A stretch of 41,101 nt of DNA from Spirochaetales bacterium (lineage in GTDB: Bacteria; Spirochaetota; Spirochaetia; DSM-27196; Alkalispirochaetaceae). The position numbers and the translations under genes were made by a program. The stretch spans positions 1-41,101 of the forward strand of contig JANQHT010000043.1 in assembly GCA_028282545.1 (NCBI GenBank), in the 5' to 3' direction. Each line of letters opens with the position of its first letter. Positions within the stretch are counted from its first letter, which is position 1. Below the pieces are notes generated by a model that ran no database searches, had not been told where the DNA came from, and was given only the letters and a program-made list of their open reading frames with translations. Below are positions 25,200 through 33,168 of the stretch, piece by piece.

Positions 25200-26041
25200 C
25201 GGTCCGCCTCCGCGTTCATCCGGGCGAGGCAGTAACTCGTGTCGTTGCACTGGAAGAACGTCTCGCCCGTCTCCTCGTCAACAAGCTCGTCGAAGTAGAC
25301 GTCCACCGCGCCGCATTGGCGGCATACGCGACCTGTCACATCTTCGATCTCGAAGGGGTGATCCTCGAAGTCCAGGGAAACCACGCGCGTATACGGTGGT
25401 ACGGCGTAGATTTTCTTCTCCCGCCCCGCGCCGAGCAGGATCAACGCCGAGGAGTGGTCCATTTTTGGGTTGTCGAAACGAGGAATCGGGCTCGGAGCCA
25501 TCACGTAGCGATCGCGAACCTCAACCGGGTGGTCGGCACCGGTGGAGACGCGTCCGTACCGCATGATCTGTTCAAAGAGCAACAGGTAGGCGCCGCTGTA
25601 GTCGGCCTCGGCGTGGAGTCGCTTCGTCGTCTCTTCGCTGGGCTCGACAAATCTGAGCGGTTCGGGGATCGGTACCTGGAGTACGAGAACCTGGTCCTCT
25701 CGGAGCGGCGTTTCCGGAATGCGATGGCGTGACTGGATAAGGGTCGCCCGCTCCGTCTCCTCTGTTGTTTCCACGCCGGTCGTTTTTCCTACGAGTTTCT
25801 TGATGTTGACCGCGTTGACACTTTCGTCCGCGCCCTGGTCTATGACCTTGAGTACGTCACTCTTCCCAATCAGCGAAAGCGTTACCTGGAGACCTCCCGT
25901 TCCCCAACCGCGGGCAATCGGCATTTCCCGGGAGGCGAAGGGAACCTGGTAGCCTGGAATCGCGATAGCCTTGAGAGAGGCGCGCCGGATTTCGCGTTTT
26001 GACCCTTCGTCGAAGAACGCGTAGTTGTAGAGCGATTTCAT
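25196..26041 (-). CDS. phnJ: C-P lyase radical SAM enzyme PhnJ
   Basis: The carbon-phosphorus bond-cleaving enzyme: it uses SAM and a 4Fe-4S cluster to turn ribose 1-phosphonate 5-phosphate into an alkane and the 1,2-cyclic phosphate. 281 residues, same length as E. coli PhnJ. The four conserved Cys lie at 240, 243, 265 and 271 (VCRQCGAV and FFQCNDTSYCLA), with the usual 2-21-5 spacing. IPGYQVPFASREMP and GWGTGGLQVTLSLIG are diagnostic of the family. ATG 26041 overlaps the phnI stop (ATGA). Confidence 0.97.
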   Translation of the reverse strand: MKSLYNYAFFDEGSKREIRRASLKAIAIPGYQVPFASREMPIARGWGTGGLQVTLSLIGKSDVLKVIDQGADESVNAVNIKKLVGKTTGVETTEETERATLIQSRHRIPETPLREDQVLVLQVPIPEPLRFVEPSEETTKRLHAEADYSGAYLLLFEQIMRYGRVSTGADHPVEVRDRYVMAPSPIPRFDNPKMDHSSALILLGAGREKKIYAVPPYTRVVSLDFEDHPFEIEDVTGRVCRQCGAVDVYFDELVDEETGETFFQCNDTSYCLARMNAEADR

Positions 26042-27216
26042 ACACCACCCCCCGGCGCCGGCGGCAGGTCCACGTCACGGTCGGCCAGACTGGCCTGCTT
26101 CGAATTTCGGGAGCGACGAACGCTGTCAAGATTCGACTGGAACGTTACGTAGTGCGGTAGTTTTAAGTGCGAGATGAATCCCGTTGCCTCCACCGAATCT
26201 ATGTGGAGCAAGACGAACTCCTCGTCGTGTGTGGGGAACGCCGGATCCGGATGTTGGAGGCACTGGTCCAGAAGGCTCATTGCAATCGCTTTTGTCTCGT
26301 TCTGCCCTAAGCAGATGCCGTAACCGATATCGAATTCGATCTCACTGCGGCCCTCCCCACGAGGCGCGGCAACGGGCACAACGCTTTCGACTTCGGTTAC
26401 TTTGACTTCACCGATGTAGTAGGCGTCTTCGTCGTCGGTACCGTCCGCCTCATCAACGAAGGGGTCGGCAATCGTTATCGGCAGGTACCCGACGCGCAGT
26501 TCAGCCACGGTCGGGTGGAGGAGGGGACCGTACCCGCGAAGCGAAGCGTACCCAAGGGAGGTAACCGTACCGGTCTGGCCCCGCGTCAGTACCTGAAGCC
26601 GTTCGGAACGGGAGGTGGGAAACGAAAGCGCCTCCTTGGTGACGTCCTTTGGTTCCGTGTGGTCGACCTCAACCCGTTTCATGAGACCCCGATCCCGAAG
26701 ATAGTCCAGGACCTTCGGAAGGCGCCCCGGCTCCGCCGAAGCCGTAGCGGAAGGCGTTCCGGAGGTCGCATCGTGCCAAGCGGTGAGCCATTCCGTGGCC
26801 GACTGGTCCGTCTCTTCACTCATCGCGAAATCGACGAGACGGTGGACGTAATCGTAGGAGGCGCCCAGAATCTGGCCCCCGGGGATATCCTTGAACGTGG
26901 CCGAGATGCGCCGTTCCACCCGCATGGAATCGCTCTCGACAACATTGGAGTAGTGCTTCCGGGGTAGGGTGGATCGGAATGCGCGCATCGTGAACACAGC
27001 CTCTTCGGGGCTTCCCTCGGCCTGCTTGATACAGATCGCCGCGACCTCTTCGCTGTAGAGACTGCTCTCGCTCATGACTTGGTCTATGAGCGCACGCATT
27101 CCGCCGAGGACGCGGTCCACATCCAGGACGGTTCCGCCCTTGGTGCGCTCGTACGCAAGGCGTGCGATGGACGCCTCGATCGCCGCCGTACCGCCCTTGA
27201 TTGCTACGTATCCCAT
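26038..27216 (-). CDS. phnI: C-P lyase core subunit PhnI (nucleosidase)
   Basis: Catalyses, with PhnG, PhnH and PhnL, exchange of the adenine of ATP for the phosphonate. 392 residues. Landmarks: MGYVAIKGGTAAIEASI at the N-terminus, ISATFKDIPGGQILGASYDY around 105-125, LTRGQTGTVTSLGYASLRGY around 210-230, and FISHLKLPHYVTFQ near 350, whose two His are spaced like the zinc-binding pair of E. coli PhnI. The ATG at 27216 is one base after the phnH stop. Normal family length; no defects seen. Confidence 0.96.
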   Translation of the reverse strand: MGYVAIKGGTAAIEASIARLAYERTKGGTVLDVDRVLGGMRALIDQVMSESSLYSEEVAAICIKQAEGSPEEAVFTMRAFRSTLPRKHYSNVVESDSMRVERRISATFKDIPGGQILGASYDYVHRLVDFAMSEETDQSATEWLTAWHDATSGTPSATASAEPGRLPKVLDYLRDRGLMKRVEVDHTEPKDVTKEALSFPTSRSERLQVLTRGQTGTVTSLGYASLRGYGPLLHPTVAELRVGYLPITIADPFVDEADGTDDEDAYYIGEVKVTEVESVVPVAAPRGEGRSEIEFDIGYGICLGQNETKAIAMSLLDQCLQHPDPAFPTHDEEFVLLHIDSVEATGFISHLKLPHYVTFQSNLDSVRRSRNSKQASLADRDVDLPPAPGGGV

Positions 27217-27217
27217 C

Positions 27218-27823
27218 TCACACCTCGACCTGCGTGGTCCGCGGAAGGGCCGCCATGTGGCCGCGGCGATCTACAAGGAAGAGATCCACCCCAAGGGGAT
27301 ACTCGACGTTCTTCCGGTTCCGTTCGGCTATCCATTCGGCGGGCCACGTTCCGACAAGGCGCCGCGTCGATTCGATGCCCGGACCGGAAAGTGTGATCGA
27401 ATCGCGATCAAAGGTCGTACCGCCCCCGGACGGGTCCGTCAGGTAGTCCACTTCGCAGAGGATCGTTGCTCCCAGGTGCGGATCAACCAGTGTTCCGACC
27501 GATGCGGCGCGGATCGTTTCGATGGGGTTCACTGCATCGTTGGTAACAAACAGGAACGCCGCTTCCGCCGGCGGCCGCATTCGCCCACCGGTTACTTCGG
27601 AGATGATCCGGCCGTCGCTACCGCTGTTTGCCGAATCAATTGTAAACGAGACTTCGCTGTCAACGAGCACCATTGATAGGAGCATCAGAACGGCGTTGAC
27701 CGGCGGTACCGGTTCGATCCGGGTCGCGGTTGGAGAGAGGTCCACCGTTGTTCCGGGGAACGCCATTGCCCGCACCATCGCGCGGTAGGTCTGTTGCAGA
27801 TCGTGAACAAAATCGAGTTGCAT
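27218..27823 (-). CDS. phnH: C-P lyase core subunit PhnH
   Basis: Core subunit of the PhnGHIJ complex. 201 residues with the family start DFVHDLQQTYRAMVRAMAFP, a middle strand region AVLMLLSMVLVDSEVSFTI, and the C-terminal SITLSGPGIESTRRLVG and YPLGVDLFLVDRRGHMAALP, which are the usual PhnH hallmarks. ATG 27823 is preceded by CGGGAGA at a normal distance and follows the phnG stop by 13 bases. Role is structural with a nucleotide-like fold; no independent activity is established. Confidence 0.95.
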   Translation of the reverse strand: MQLDFVHDLQQTYRAMVRAMAFPGTTVDLSPTATRIEPVPPVNAVLMLLSMVLVDSEVSFTIDSANSGSDGRIISEVTGGRMRPPAEAAFLFVTNDAVNPIETIRAASVGTLVDPHLGATILCEVDYLTDPSGGGTTFDRDSITLSGPGIESTRRLVGTWPAEWIAERNRKNVEYPLGVDLFLVDRRGHMAALPRTTQVEV

Positions 27824-27836
27824 GGCGGTCTCCCGA

Positions 27837-28262
27837 TTATCCTTCGTCGAGTGTCTCGAACCGAACTCGCGTTTCGTCGATTCGGGCGTGGTGACGCTGC
27901 AGGTGCGCGCGAATGCGCTGCTCTTCGTTCACAAGGCGCGAGTACCAGTCCGCGGTCTCCGGGAGATTCGCCCGCAAGGCAGCATCAATAACAGCAAGGT
28001 CGCGGGCAGCCTCCTCATTGTCACCGGCGATTATGCCGAGACCAATCGTCTCATTAACGCGGACTTTTGCTTCCGTAACCAGTACCTCACCGAGATAGAA
28101 GAGGCTTTTTCGAGCGGTATCGCGTATTTTGATCATGGTCAGGACCGGGCCGGGCGGCTCAATCTCGACAATACTGTGGCGAGATTCGATGTTCGCCGAG
28201 AATTTGCGTCGGATTTCCGGATTCCCTTCGACGAGTATTCGCGTTCGCCGTCGCCGCGTCAC
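27837..28262 (-). CDS. phnG: C-P lyase core subunit PhnG
   Basis: First gene of the C-P lyase operon and smallest subunit of PhnGHIJ. 141 residues; E. coli PhnG has 150. The middle reads LVMTMIKIRDTARKS-like (PVLTMIKIRDTARKSLFYLG), then LVTEAKVRVNETIGLGIIAG, DNEEAARDLAVIDAALRAN and a closing helix with HARIDETRVRFETLDEG, all in family order. The start is GTG 28262 with AGGGG upstream; I see no better start. The region before it (28263-28344) should hold the operon promoter. Confidence 0.9.
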   Translation of the reverse strand: MTRRRRTRILVEGNPEIRRKFSANIESRHSIVEIEPPGPVLTMIKIRDTARKSLFYLGEVLVTEAKVRVNETIGLGIIAGDNEEAARDLAVIDAALRANLPETADWYSRLVNEEQRIRAHLQRHHARIDETRVRFETLDEG

Positions 28263-28310
28263 GTTGCTTTCCCCTTCACGACAAGCGACTATGTCAGGTT
28301 TTTGCGCCTC

Positions 28311-28341
28311 TTCGGTTAGGGAACGGTGAGTTTTTTGTCAG
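28311..28341 (-). promoter_or_regulatory. CCTAAC box and CTGACA-AAAA repeat upstream of phnG
   Basis: On the minus strand a CCTAACCGAA box (28311-28320) lies about 50 bases before the phnG start, like the boxes before the S41 gene. Just upstream CTGACAAAAAACTCAC (28326-28341) looks like half of an enterobacterial Pho box (CTGTCAT-N4 repeats), but the second half fits poorly. A second CTGACAT follows at about 28290-28297. Regulation by phosphate starvation is plausible but unproven. Confidence 0.35.
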
Positions 28342-28344
28342 CGT

Positions 28345-29514
28345 CTATCTAGTCAGCGAGTACAGAACGTCCACCGCGCGCAGGAGCTGCTCATCTACGT
28401 TGGGTGTGCGGGGGTTGTCTGCGATTACCACGTCCGGCTGCAGGCCTGCGTTTTCTATCGACGTTCCCGCCGGCGAGGTCCAGGAACCAACGGTGAGGTG
28501 CGCGGCGTAGGACCCGTCAAGGTCGACCCAGGTTTGGGTGGTTCCTTTGCCGAACGTCTGCGTTCCCACGATTGGAACGCCGCGGTTGTCGCGAAGCGCG
28601 GCGGCGGTGATTTCGCCCAGCGACGCCGTCCCGTGATTCACGATCGCCACCGACGGAAAGGGTATCAAACGGCTGCGGGGCCGGCCCGAATTGACCACGG
28701 TCTGCGTCCATTCGCGTTCCGATAGCTCGCGCCGGAAATTCACGAGGGTTTCCCCGCCCATGAAGAAATCGCCCAGCAAGGGGATGCAGGCGTTATCACC
28801 GCCGCCGTTCCCGCGCAGATCGATGATGAGGAAACGCACGTTCGGCGCGGCCAGTATCGTTTCCACCATCCGGTTCCATTCCGCCGGTGTCGTGTCACCG
28901 TCGAACGTTCGAATGGAGCACCACGCGATTTCACCGTTTTGGCTGTCGCGCCAACGGCGCCGTCGCACGTCACCGACGCGTACGGAGATCGTATCCGTCT
29001 CGTAGGGGGTCCATTTCAGCTCCAGGTGCCGCGGTTCCTCACCGGGGCGCTGCGTGACTACACGGAGCGTTTCATCCGGTTGGATGAGTAGTTGCGGTAG
29101 GACTTCCCAGGCGCTTTGACCCGCGGTGTTGCCGGCCCCCACGCGAAGCAGACGGTCTGCCGGCTCAATGCCGGCGCCGGCGGCTGCTGAGCCGGGAGCC
29201 ACGGCGTGGACGACGAGACACCCGTAGGAATCGGTGGTCAGCGTGAGTCCCGCATCTACCCCCTCGGCGAGGGCCGTTGTCCCGCTGCGGTCCGCGCCGG
29301 ATGTGTCGATGATCGCCGCGTATGGGTCATTCAACGCGTTGATGAGCCCCTGTACCATGGCGCGATCAAGCTCCGCGGTATCGAGGTCATAGGCAGTGTG
29401 GTTTTCAAGAATGGAGAGAAGTGCGTTGGTGGCGGGCAGACGTTCCGCATCATCCGCGTCTGCGTACTCTCCCGCGAGCGTTGTAATCAGGCACAGAGCG
29501 ATCACCAACCGCAC
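28345..29514 (-). CDS. S41-family (C-terminal processing-like) serine peptidase, exported
   Basis: A 389-residue exported protein with signal peptide (MRLVIALCLITTLAGEYADA). A short N-terminal helical region is followed by a PDZ-like part (GCLVVHAVAPGSAAAGAGIE, PADRLLRVG) and the S41 core: LIIDLRGNGGGDNACIP, then VAIVNHGTASLGEITAAAL with the nucleophile Ser, and VGTQTFGKGTTQTW with the catalytic Lys. It probably cleaves periplasmic or surface proteins. I chose GTG 29514, which follows AGGAGG and begins at the signal peptide; a TTG at 29562 would add a polar leader. It ends 82 bases before phnG on the same strand and may be cotranscribed, though its function suggests no link. Confidence 0.87.
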   Translation of the reverse strand: MRLVIALCLITTLAGEYADADDAERLPATNALLSILENHTAYDLDTAELDRAMVQGLINALNDPYAAIIDTSGADRSGTTALAEGVDAGLTLTTDSYGCLVVHAVAPGSAAAGAGIEPADRLLRVGAGNTAGQSAWEVLPQLLIQPDETLRVVTQRPGEEPRHLELKWTPYETDTISVRVGDVRRRRWRDSQNGEIAWCSIRTFDGDTTPAEWNRMVETILAAPNVRFLIIDLRGNGGGDNACIPLLGDFFMGGETLVNFRRELSEREWTQTVVNSGRPRSRLIPFPSVAIVNHGTASLGEITAAALRDNRGVPIVGTQTFGKGTTQTWVDLDGSYAAHLTVGSWTSPAGTSIENAGLQPDVVIADNPRTPNVDEQLLRAVDVLYSLTR

Positions 29515-29566
29515 GGCAAACCATCCTCCTCTACTTGGAAATATACGTCGAAATGCTACCAATGTC

Positions 29567-29602
29567 AGAATTGCGTTAGGAATATGAAGATTATGTTAGG
29601 AA
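29567..29602 (-). promoter_or_regulatory. Tandem CCTAAC boxes upstream of the S41 gene
   Basis: On the plus strand TTGCGTTAGGAA (29571-29582) and TTATGTTAGGAA (29591-29602) are direct repeats exactly 20 bp, two helical turns, apart. The first lies inside AGAATTGCGTTAG, which recurs exactly upstream of phnD (20170-20182). The boxes are 55-90 bases before the S41 start. Likely regulator-binding sites; the regulator is not identified. Confidence 0.45.
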
Positions 29603-29609
29603 AGGGCGA

Positions 29610-30188
29610 TCAAAAGAGTGCCGCCCGGTATACCTGCCAGATTCCGTCGCTCTTGTGGTAGAGCCCGACGTTGTCGCACGTCCAGGCGAACCGGTCGGGA
29701 ACCAGGTTCCGGTTGTTGCTGATCCACCCCGCCACCCGGTCGGCCCGGTCCGCGGTAAGGTCGTGAAACGCGATCGTCAGGTGCGGGTGAAAGTGAGTGG
29801 CCGAGCTCTTTCGATACCGGGTGAAATCCAGCAAATGTCGATTAAAGGCGAGCAGTTCACTCGATTCCACTATCCGATACCCGATGAAATAGCGGGTTGT
29901 TCCGTTTGCCTCGTAGCAACTCTGCTCGAGTGCCGCCGTTTCGATCTGGAACCGCGGTTGATGCCCGACGTGGGAAACGAAGGCGGCGGCGAACGAAGCG
30001 ACTTCATCCACCGGCACGATTGCTCCCGTTCTCATCGTTACGTGGGGTGGGTACGTGCGCGCCTCCAGCGTCGCTCCGACCTCCGATAGGGCCAATCGAA
30101 AGGCGTCTATCCGGTCTGCAACGTCCGGCGGGGGCACCGTGATGATGATAAACCTGACCGTGTTGCCGCTGATAGTGATATCTACCAT
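29610..30188 (-). CDS. 2H phosphoesterase superfamily protein (2'-5' RNA ligase-like)
   Basis: A 192-residue protein with both active-site HxT motifs of 2H phosphoesterases: PPHVTMRTG (H49, T51) and HPHLTIAFHD (H136, T138). Family members open or form cyclic phosphodiesters, as in RNA 2',3'-cyclic phosphodiesterases. The start at ATG 30188 (MVDITISGNTVRFIIITV) was chosen because the first beta strand follows at once; an upstream in-frame ATG is possible. The substrate is not known. It lies upstream of the S41-phn block on the same strand, and some 2H proteins occur in phn operons (DUF1045), though this one does not closely resemble that subfamily. Confidence 0.78.
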   Translation of the reverse strand: MVDITISGNTVRFIIITVPPPDVADRIDAFRLALSEVGATLEARTYPPHVTMRTGAIVPVDEVASFAAAFVSHVGHQPRFQIETAALEQSCYEANGTTRYFIGYRIVESSELLAFNRHLLDFTRYRKSSATHFHPHLTIAFHDLTADRADRVAGWISNNRNLVPDRFAWTCDNVGLYHKSDGIWQVYRAALF

Positions 30189-30387
30189 CGATTGATTCCG
30201 TACATCAAACGACTCGGTACCGATCAGCGACATCTCGCGGCAAAACCTGGCCGCCATCTACGTGGGCGAAATCACCGATTGGCGACGGAGAGCAACGGGA
30301 ACATGGGAACGATGGTCGCCCAGACACCCTTTGCGATAGGTACCCGGAATCGTTGTCGTGGTAGAATCACGCATGGAGGCCGTTACG

Positions 30388-31338
30388 ATGAAAGCAATCG
30401 TTCAAAACGGCTACGGTTCGCCCGACGTTCTGTCGCTCAAGGATGTGGCAAAGCCGGAGCCGACGGCGAAGGAAGTACTGGTGCGGGTGGTTGCCACGTC
30501 GGTCAATGCGGGGGACCTCTTCACGGTGAAGGGCCATCCTTTCGTCGTGCGTCTGACGGTTGGGTTTCCTCGGCCGAAGGACCACATCCTTGGGTGGGAT
30601 GTCGCGGGCATTGTCGAGTCGGTGGGGAGTGGGGTGTCCCGGTTTTCACCGGGTGACGAAGTGTACGGAGCAACGGACGCGGCCTTCGCGGAGTTTGCCC
30701 TGGGTGAAGAGACACTCTTCGAAGCGAAACCGCGGGACATAAGCTTCGAGGCCGCTGCAGCGATCCCGACGGCGGCTATCACGGCTCTGCAACGCCTGCG
30801 GGACGGCGGAAAGATCAAACGGGGCCAACGGATACTTGTTCTGGGCGCCTCCGGCGGCGTTGGTTCCCTGGCGGTGCAGGTTGCGCGCTCCTACGGGTGT
30901 GAGGTGGACGGCGTGTGCAGCGCTCGCAAGCGAGAGATGGTACGTTCCCTCGGGGCCGCTCACGTCTACGCGTACGACGAAGAGGGGTTTACCGGATCAA
31001 ACGCCCGGTATGACCTGATCCTGGACAACACGGGCAGGAACTCCTTTGCCGAGTTAAAAACGGTCCTTGCCGATGACGGGGTTATCCTCCCCAACAGTGG
31101 TCACGGCGGGATGTCCTACGTCATGCGCGCCTTTATCAAAGCGCCCTTTGACCGGCGTATTGCAACGATGAAGATTGCGGACCTCACAAAAGGTGACCTC
31201 GCGGTCATCAACGAACTGTACGAAAAGGGGTGGATCAAGCCGCACATCGACCGGACCTTTTCTCTGGCCCAGACGCCCCAGGCGCTTGAATATCTTGACC
31301 AGGGGCACGTACAGGGCAAGATCGTTATCACCATGTAG
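30388..31338 (+). CDS. Zinc-independent MDR oxidoreductase (quinone-oxidoreductase-like)
   Basis: NAD(P)H-dependent medium-chain dehydrogenase/reductase of the quinone oxidoreductase type, 316 residues. N-terminal GroES-like domain: MKAIVQNGYGSPDVLSLKDV, then VNAGDLFTVKG and HILGWDVAGIVESVG; the Zn-binding Cys ligands of alcohol dehydrogenases are missing. The nucleotide-binding site is ILVLGASGGVGSLAVQVA (about 151-168). The tail FSLAQTPQALEYLDQGHVQG and KIVITM is typical. I chose ATG 30388, with GGAGG upstream; two upstream ATG codons are less supported. Substrate unknown. It stands alone, divergent from the 2H gene. Confidence 0.9.
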   Translation: MKAIVQNGYGSPDVLSLKDVAKPEPTAKEVLVRVVATSVNAGDLFTVKGHPFVVRLTVGFPRPKDHILGWDVAGIVESVGSGVSRFSPGDEVYGATDAAFAEFALGEETLFEAKPRDISFEAAAAIPTAAITALQRLRDGGKIKRGQRILVLGASGGVGSLAVQVARSYGCEVDGVCSARKREMVRSLGAAHVYAYDEEGFTGSNARYDLILDNTGRNSFAELKTVLADDGVILPNSGHGGMSYVMRAFIKAPFDRRIATMKIADLTKGDLAVINELYEKGWIKPHIDRTFSLAQTPQALEYLDQGHVQGKIVITM

Positions 31339-31386
31339 CATTTGACCGCCCGCCGTGCGAACGCGTACCTTCGAACGAGGTACACG

Positions 31387-32343
31387 ATGAAAAACGAACC
31401 CTGGGCCGCCTTTGCCAATCGCCTCGCAGCCGACAGGAACCATCGTCGCGAAGGGTACCCGTCGCGGTTCGAAAGCGAGGAGTGGCTCGTCTCACTGTCG
31501 GAATTCCTCTTCCCGCATTTTTGTCGCCCGGCAATGATCACCGCTGTGGACGATGTTGACCGATTGACCTCGCGGCTGGTCGATCAATTGCATCGGTTGC
31601 TCAAGCCGGTTGAGGGTGACATGGCAAAGCCGATCGAAACGGTGGTGGCGCGTTTCTTTGACGAGGTTCCCCAAGTCTACGCGATGCTCATGATGGATGC
31701 GGAAGCGATCCTGAACGGGGATCCGGCGGCGGAATCGATAGACGAAGTCATCGCCGCCTATCCCGGTTTCTACGCAATCTTTGCGTATCGCGTGGCCCAC
31801 GTCTTGTCCCGGGACGGGGTGCCGATCTTCCCCCGGCTCCTGACGGAGTACGCGCATCGAATTACCGGCGTTGATATTCATCCCGCCGCCCGGATCGGGA
31901 AGTCATTCTGCATCGACCACGCCACGGGAATCGTCATTGGAGAAACTACAACCGTTGGTGACCGTGTCAAACTGTACCAGGGCGTCACCCTGGGGGCGCT
32001 CAGTGTCAGCAAAGAGATGTCAAAGCGGAAACGTCACCCGACGATCGAAGATGATGTGGTGATCTACGCCAACGCTACTATCCTGGGCGGTGAAACGACG
32101 ATCGGTCATCACAGTATCGTAGGCGGCAACGCGTGGCTCACGGAGAGTGTCGAACCCTATTCGATCGTCTTCAATACCGCCGAAATTCACGTTCAACGGC
32201 AGTTCGAAAACGCGGGAGAAGACTATGAAATACGACTCCATTCTCGAACAGATCCACAACACGCCCCATGTTCGGATCAACCGACTCTTCCCCGGGCCTC
32301 ACGAGGTCTGGATGAAGACCGAACGTACGAATCCCGGCGGTAG
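31387..32343 (+). CDS. cysE: Serine O-acetyltransferase (EpsC/SrpH-type), extended 3' end overlapping cysK
   Basis: Transfers acetyl from acetyl-CoA to serine, the first step of cysteine synthesis. 318 residues: an N-terminal helical domain (to about 150, with [20 protein letters not shown]), then the hexapeptide beta-helix: [60 protein letters not shown] and [19 protein letters not shown]. The His/Asp pair in CIDHATG is expected for catalysis. The last ~40 residues ([20 protein letters not shown] onward) do not look like family sequence and lie over the beginning of cysK, a 119-base overlap, so the normal stop may have been lost. ATG 31387 has GAGGT upstream. Confidence 0.92.
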   Translation: MKNEPWAAFANRLAADRNHRREGYPSRFESEEWLVSLSEFLFPHFCRPAMITAVDDVDRLTSRLVDQLHRLLKPVEGDMAKPIETVVARFFDEVPQVYAMLMMDAEAILNGDPAAESIDEVIAAYPGFYAIFAYRVAHVLSRDGVPIFPRLLTEYAHRITGVDIHPAARIGKSFCIDHATGIVIGETTTVGDRVKLYQGVTLGALSVSKEMSKRKRHPTIEDDVVIYANATILGGETTIGHHSIVGGNAWLTESVEPYSIVFNTAEIHVQRQFENAGEDYEIRLHSRTDPQHAPCSDQPTLPRASRGLDEDRTYESRR

Positions 32344-33139
32344 TATCAAGGACCGGATCGCCCTGGCGATGGTCGAAGACGCCGAGCGGAGCGGTACGCT
32401 TGCGCCCGGCGGGGTAATCATCGAACCCACATCGGGCAACACCGGCATCGGCCTTGCCATGGTGGGCGCGGTGAAAGGGTACCGGGTGATTATCGTGATG
32501 CCCGATTCGCTGTCCCTGGAACGGCGGGGCCTGGTCACCGCGTACGGCGCAGAACTCGTGTTGACCCCGGCAGGTGACGGCATCGCCGGCTCCATTCAAC
32601 GGGCAAAGGAGATTGCCGCCGATACCCCCGGTGCATGGATTCCGATGCAATTCGAGAATCCGGCCAATCCCGCCGTCCACGTCCGTCACACGGCGGAAGA
32701 GATCGCGGCGGACTTCCCCGACCGGCTCGATTTCGTGATCACCGGCGTTGGGACCGGCGGCCACATCACCGGAATCGCCCGGGTGCTCAAGGAGCGGTAC
32801 CGCGCGCTCCAGGTGATCGCCGTTGAACCGGCGGGGTCGCCGGTACTCAGCGGCGGCGAACCCGGTTCGCACCGTATCCAGGGAATAGGCGCGGGGTTTG
32901 TGCCGGCGGTGATGCAGCGGGAACTGATCGACGACGTTGTGCCGGTAGACAACGACGACGCGTTTGCATTCGCCCGGCGGGCGGCGCGGGAAGAGGGTAT
33001 CCTGGTGGGTATCAGCACGGGGGCGTCGCTGGCGGCAACCGCGGCGGTACTTGCGGGGCAAGAGACCCCCCGGCGCGTGTTGACCTTCAACTACGACACG
33101 GGCGAACGCTACCTCTCGGTGGAAGGTTTCCTGGCGTAG
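32225..33139 (+). CDS. cysK: Cysteine synthase (O-acetylserine sulfhydrylase)
   Basis: PLP enzyme that makes cysteine from O-acetylserine and sulfide. 304 residues. The PLP Lys is in [15 protein letters not shown] (about residue 41), the phosphate-binding loop precedes [13 protein letters not shown], the later loop is [13 protein letters not shown], and the C-terminal part has [17 protein letters not shown] 32225 has GGGAGAA upstream and starts at the family N-terminus ([14 protein letters not shown]); the longer frame begins inside cysE. It overlaps cysE by 119 bases in another frame. CysE and CysK can form a regulatory complex. Confidence 0.95.
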   Translation: MKYDSILEQIHNTPHVRINRLFPGPHEVWMKTERTNPGGSIKDRIALAMVEDAERSGTLAPGGVIIEPTSGNTGIGLAMVGAVKGYRVIIVMPDSLSLERRGLVTAYGAELVLTPAGDGIAGSIQRAKEIAADTPGAWIPMQFENPANPAVHVRHTAEEIAADFPDRLDFVITGVGTGGHITGIARVLKERYRALQVIAVEPAGSPVLSGGEPGSHRIQGIGAGFVPAVMQRELIDDVVPVDNDDAFAFARRAAREEGILVGISTGASLAATAAVLAGQETPRRVLTFNYDTGERYLSVEGFLA

Positions 33140-33168
33140 TTCGACAAGAGAGAATACGGGGGTACACT

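Noticed and set aside
28326-28341. Enterobacterial Pho box before phnG
   Set aside because: The first half (CTGACA) fits but the second half (CTCACC) does not; kept only as part of a low-confidence regulatory entry.
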